From: an uncultured Opitutia bacterium
GTDB taxonomy: Bacteria > Verrucomicrobiota > Verrucomicrobiia > Opitutales > Seribacteraceae
Reading direction: 5' to 3'
DNA: 49,104 bases
NCBI GenBank assembly: GCA_937893275.1
Contig: CALBIN010000027.1
Coordinates: 1-49,104 of the forward strand
Every line of letters begins with the position of its first letter. Positions within the stretch are counted from its first letter, which is position 1. Both the position numbers and the translations under genes were made by a program. This document shows, in pieces, positions 45,649-49,104 of this stretch. Below the pieces are notes generated by a model. It was not told where the DNA came from and ran no database searches. It worked only from the letters and a program-made list of their open reading frames with translations.

Positions 45649-46718
45649 TTACTTAGAGCCTCCTTCAAAATGATCATTTCATCATCCCTTCCAATACTGA
45701 TGCGTAAGAACGAAGAAGTCAAAGAATGATTGGGAAAGTGGCGAACAAGGATACCATTTTGCATGAGATGGCAGAAAAGGTTCTCCGCTACTTCGAGACC
45801 GACCTCGCCGCTCATCATCCTTGGTTCAGTAAAAAGAAAGTTGGTGGCGCTCTCGTAGGTTTTCCAGTTACGGGAGCGAAAATCATCAAGCGTATTTTTG
45901 CGAGTAGATTTGATTTTTTCTGTTGTATCTCGGAAGTAAGATTGATCTCGAATTGAAGCAATTGCCGCAGCTTGTGCAAGCCTATCGACATTGTAGACTT
46001 CGCGAGCCTTGTTAAGAACCTCGATAAGCCCGGAATCCCCGAGAGCATACCCGACTCGTAGCCCGGCTAACCCGTAAGACTTCGAGAGAGTTCGCGTGAT
46101 GATCAGACGAGGACAGTCGGCAAGCAAGCCTACGGCATTGTGTGGCGCAAAGTCGGCATAGGCTTCGTCGGCAACGAGAATCCCAGGAAAACCATCATGA
46201 AAAGCACTTAGAAAATCGTTGGCAAAAGCCGTCCCCGAAGGTGCGTTGGGGGTTGTGAGAAAAAATAAATTGGCTTCGCAAGCAAGGAGGTCGGACAAAT
46301 CCAGCCCAAACTCATCCCCAAAAGGAACTTCAACAAGTGGAGCGTGTTGAAGTGAAGCGAGAACTGAATACAGAGAATAGCTGGGAGAAGTCATGCCCAC
46401 GGGATGATCGTGATCCGCAAAACAACGGGCGCAAAGGTTCAAGATATCATCGGATCCATTTCCCACTAATACTTGATTCGGTTCCAGATCATACAGATCA
46501 GCGATTGATTCTCGGAGTGGCAAAGAAGTTGGGTTCGGATATAAACGAAGTTTGGAAATTTCGTCATTTATCGCGGCAACAACATACGGTGAGGGCGGGT
46601 AGGGGTTTTCGTTGGTGTTGAGCTTGATTACTTCTTGCCTTCCCAAAGGTTGCTCGCCGGGGACATAACCGGAATGCACCTGTATATGGGGCAGGACGCG
46701 CGAAACCGGAGAGGACAC
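45630..46718 (-). CDS. hisC: Histidinol-phosphate aminotransferase
   Basis: PLP-dependent class I/II aminotransferase, about 362 residues from the GTG at 46718. Signatures: [58 protein letters not shown], the PLP lysine in [17 protein letters not shown], and the C-terminal [12 protein letters not shown]. An in-frame upstream start at 46766 would overlap hisD by 47 bases. The GTG one base after the hisD TAA fits family length better, but no strong ribosome binding site marks either start. The 3' end overlaps hisB. Confidence 0.93.
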   Translation of the reverse strand: MSSPVSRVLPHIQVHSGYVPGEQPLGRQEVIKLNTNENPYPPSPYVVAAINDEISKLRLYPNPTSLPLRESIADLYDLEPNQVLVGNGSDDILNLCARCFADHDHPVGMTSPSYSLYSVLASLQHAPLVEVPFGDEFGLDLSDLLACEANLFFLTTPNAPSGTAFANDFLSAFHDGFPGILVADEAYADFAPHNAVGLLADCPRLIITRTLSKSYGLAGLRVGYALGDSGLIEVLNKAREVYNVDRLAQAAAIASIRDQSYFRDTTEKIKSTRKNTLDDFRSRNWKTYESATNFLFTEPRMMSGEVGLEVAENLFCHLMQNGILVRHFPNHSLTSSFLRISIGRDDEMIILKEALSKWKTHE

Positions 46719-46719
46719 T

Positions 46720-48060
46720 TTACTGAAAGTTTTCGAAGCGGATCGACAGAGAGCGACCGTGAGCATCCAACTCTTCCATGGCGGAAAAACGAGTGATCAC
46801 TTCATCGGCCTTACAAAGAGCCTCAAGGTCGTAGCGTACGATGCTGGAGCGACGAAAGAAATCGCTAAGACGCAAACCTGCAGAGAAACGAGAGGTTCGA
46901 CCGGTAGGCAAAACATGACTAGGCCCTGCCGCAAAATCACCTAACACCGTTGGAGTGTAATGCCCTTGCAGAATAGAACCTGCAGTAGTAATTGAGGAAG
47001 TAAAGCGTTCAACCTTTGAATCGTCTATCTGTAGTTCCAAATGTTCCGGAGCTACGAAGTTAGCTACTTCAAAAGCTCGTTTTTCGGAGCTAACCCGAAT
47101 AGCCAATAACCCAGTTTTGAGAACGCTACGAATCGCATCTCGGCGAGAAAGGGTTTCCAATTGTTTTTCTGTCTCGGCAAGGGATAGTCGAAGAATATTT
47201 TCGTCCAAACAAAGGAGAAACACCTTTTCCTTGCCAGAACCATGTTCAGCTTGAGCCAAAAGGGCGGCAGCGACATAAGCGGGGCGGGCAGTCTCATCAG
47301 CGACGACCATTACCTCGCTCGGTCCGGGCAAAAGGTCTATGCCGACCGTACCGAAAACCTGCCGCTTCGCCTCATTCACATAGGCATTGCCCGGACCGAA
47401 AATTTTATCAACGGGAGCAATCGTTTCTGTGCCATAGGCAAGTGCGGCCACAGCTTGTGCACCCCCCGCCTTGTAAACCTCCTCCACCCCACAAAGAGAA
47501 AGGGCGGCAAGCAAAGGCGCTGCAATCGTTCCATCAGGTCTCGGCGGTGTGGTAACGGCTATCTCGGGAACACCTGCGGCTTTGGCTAAGACTGTCGTCA
47601 TTATAACAGTAGAAACTAAAGGCACTTGACCGCCAGGCACATAAATTCCAACTCGCCGCAAAGGATAGTATCGCTCGCCAACGGCACCGCCATGCGAATT
47701 AGTAGACATCCAGTCTTCGCTTTGACAATGAGAATGGAATGCACGGACATTTTGGATTGCTTCATTGATTGCTGATCGATCCCGCGACTCGAGGGCTTCT
47801 TCGGCCTGATTGAATTCCGATGCAGTTACGCACTGCTCGACAGAAGACAGGGAAGCTCGATCAAACTGAGAGGTAAAGGACAACAGTCCATCGTCACCCT
47901 CGTCACAAACCTTTTTCAAAATGGAGGCCACTGCACTCTCTACTTCAGGATTTCGAGATGAACTCGAGATTGACGCGAGCTTCTCAAACAATTCTGAATC
48001 TTCCCCGTCTAGATGCTGCATTTCGAAAAGGCTTGTACTAGGAGGATTGCTTACTCCCAT
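46720..48060 (-). CDS. hisD: Histidinol dehydrogenase
   Basis: Zn- and NAD-dependent enzyme for the last two steps of histidine synthesis; 446 residues. Conserved segments: [77 protein letters not shown] (metal-site Gln/His) and VAPEHLELQ, with a late [13 protein letters not shown]. The ATG at 48060 overlaps the guaA stop by 10 bases; an ATG at 48021 is also possible. It is the first his gene of the hisDCBH run and is coupled to guaA. Confidence 0.96.
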   Translation of the reverse strand: MGVSNPPSTSLFEMQHLDGEDSELFEKLASISSSSRNPEVESAVASILKKVCDEGDDGLLSFTSQFDRASLSSVEQCVTASEFNQAEEALESRDRSAINEAIQNVRAFHSHCQSEDWMSTNSHGGAVGERYYPLRRVGIYVPGGQVPLVSTVIMTTVLAKAAGVPEIAVTTPPRPDGTIAAPLLAALSLCGVEEVYKAGGAQAVAALAYGTETIAPVDKIFGPGNAYVNEAKRQVFGTVGIDLLPGPSEVMVVADETARPAYVAAALLAQAEHGSGKEKVFLLCLDENILRLSLAETEKQLETLSRRDAIRSVLKTGLLAIRVSSEKRAFEVANFVAPEHLELQIDDSKVERFTSSITTAGSILQGHYTPTVLGDFAAGPSHVLPTGRTSRFSAGLRLSDFFRRSSIVRYDLEALCKADEVITRFSAMEELDAHGRSLSIRFENFQ

Positions 48061-49103
48061 TCTATAGTGCTGGGCGGTTTAGAACTTACATCGTAGACAA
48101 CCCGATTTGCTCCCTTAACTTCATTGATTATTCGATTTGAGACCGTGCGCAATAGCTTGTCGGGCAACTTTGCCCAATCGGCAGTCATCGCATCGCTACT
48201 AGTTACGGCCCGAATTGCAATAACGTTTTCGTAGGTTCGTTCGTCCCCCATGACTCCCACGCTCCGGACTGGCAGGAACACGCAAAATGCCTGCCAAAGT
48301 TTATAGTATTGCCGAGAGTTGAATAGCTCTTCCTGGAAAATCGCATCAGCTTCACGGAGAACGCGCAAACGGGGTCGGGTAACTTCGCCAACGATACGCA
48401 CGGCCAATCCCGGCCCAGGAAAGGGATGCCGATAAAGGACATCCTTCGGCAACCCCAAACCAAGACCAACTTCACGGACTTCGTCTTTAAAAAGTTCACG
48501 AAGAGGCTCGATCAATTTGAGCTTCATTTTCTTGGGCAGTCCACCCACATTGTGATGACTTTTGATGACAGCAGCCGGATTACCGGCAATCGGAATGCTT
48601 TCAATGACATCCGGATAGAGAGTTCCTTGAGCCAAAAATTCGACGCAGCCAATGCTTTTGACGGCATTATCAAAAACTTCAATAAAGGTTTTTCCGATGA
48701 TTTTTCTTTTGCGTTCGGGGTCAGAAACCCCCTTCAGCCTCTTCAGGAAAAGAGATGAAGCGTTAATCACCTTGAGGCGTGAGGGAAAGTTATCTCTAAA
48801 CAGTTGTTCGACTTCACTTCGCTCATTAAGACGAAGAAGACCGTTATCGACAAAGACGCATGTGAGATTTTCGCCTATCGCCCGATGAAGAAGAGCTGCT
48901 GCAACCGAGGAATCCACTCCGCCACTGAGACCGAGAAGAACTCGCTTGTCGCCAACGACATCGCGAAGGTCCAAGATCGTTTTCTTGGTAAAGTCATCGA
49001 GACGCCAATCGGCCTTGCATCCACAAATTTTTTGAAGGAAATTGTGGAGCAGCTCCCTCCCTCCATCCGTATGCTCAACCTCGGGATGAAATTGGAGGCC
49101 ATA
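48051..49103 (-). CDS. guaA: GMP synthase (glutamine-hydrolysing), 5' end cut by the window
   Basis: Converts XMP to GMP with glutamine. About 350 C-terminal residues are visible, beginning [19 protein letters not shown]. The His/Glu part of the glutaminase triad (FHPEVEHT) is therefore included and the frame continues past the window edge. The ATP-pyrophosphatase P-loop SGGVDSS follows, then the dimerisation domain ([13 protein letters not shown]), and the universal C-terminus PSTIEWE. An internal TTG at 48974 could be mistaken for a start. It leads directly into hisD with a 10-base overlap. Both pathways draw on PRPP and the purine pool. Confidence 0.96.
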   Translation of the reverse strand, partial: YGLQFHPEVEHTDGGRELLHNFLQKICGCKADWRLDDFTKKTILDLRDVVGDKRVLLGLSGGVDSSVAAALLHRAIGENLTCVFVDNGLLRLNERSEVEQLFRDNFPSRLKVINASSLFLKRLKGVSDPERKRKIIGKTFIEVFDNAVKSIGCVEFLAQGTLYPDVIESIPIAGNPAAVIKSHHNVGGLPKKMKLKLIEPLRELFKDEVREVGLGLGLPKDVLYRHPFPGPGLAVRIVGEVTRPRLRVLREADAIFQEELFNSRQYYKLWQAFCVFLPVRSVGVMGDERTYENVIAIRAVTSSDAMTADWAKLPDKLLRTVSNRIINEVKGANRVVYDVSSKPPSTIEWE

Positions 49104-49104
49104 A

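Overview
The window reads as chromosomal DNA of a Gram-negative PVC-superphylum bacterium, most likely Verrucomicrobiota (Opitutae-like). The evidence is a double-length UvrA (also known from chlamydiae), a Tat-exported DUF1501 protein next to a giant ThuA/dehydrogenase/HEAT/CxxCH-heme protein typical of planctomycetes and verrucomicrobia, and outer-membrane/lipid A genes (bamA, skp, lpxD). I see no transposase, phage gene, CRISPR array or plasmid function. Coding density is very high and no gene-free stretch exceeds 300 bases.

Layout. 1-5506: the 3' end of an unidentified + strand gene, then a leftward set: peroxiredoxin, aconitase, a STAS protein and a GAF-PP2C phosphatase (partner-switching pair). 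5681-6862: tyrS on +. 6930-15960: leftward tRNA-Glu, a four-ATPase UvrA and a secreted tricorn-like protease. 16123-21464: rightward rpmH-rnpA-yidC, yebC and a metX-metW fusion. 21461-22912: a leftward HtrA/Deg protease.

22984-32190 is one tightly spaced leftward run: rplY-pth-rpsF-ssb-rplI-dnaB-bamA-skp-lpxD-prs. It joins ribosome, replication, outer-membrane assembly, lipid A and PRPP synthesis, with a sigma70-like promoter in front of rplY. 32368-38693 is a leftward block of three exported proteins, richer in G+C by eye. 38876-38950 is tRNA-Asn with a near-consensus promoter. 38971-42275 is leftward coaB - sensor kinase - NtrC-type regulator. A divergent membrane protein (42263-43024) and gltA (43035-44321) follow. 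The right end is a leftward guaA-hisD-hisC-hisB-hisH run; guaA is cut by the window edge.

The most unusual items are: a DnaJ-type J-domain with an HPD motif at the cytoplasmic C-terminus of YidC; an rnpA reading frame with no ATG/GTG/TTG ahead of its conserved N-terminus; a MetX-MetW single-chain fusion; and the tandem UvrA, whose fourth ATPase site has Glu in place of the Walker B Asp. All functions are inferred by reading translated sequence against remembered family motifs; no database search was run.
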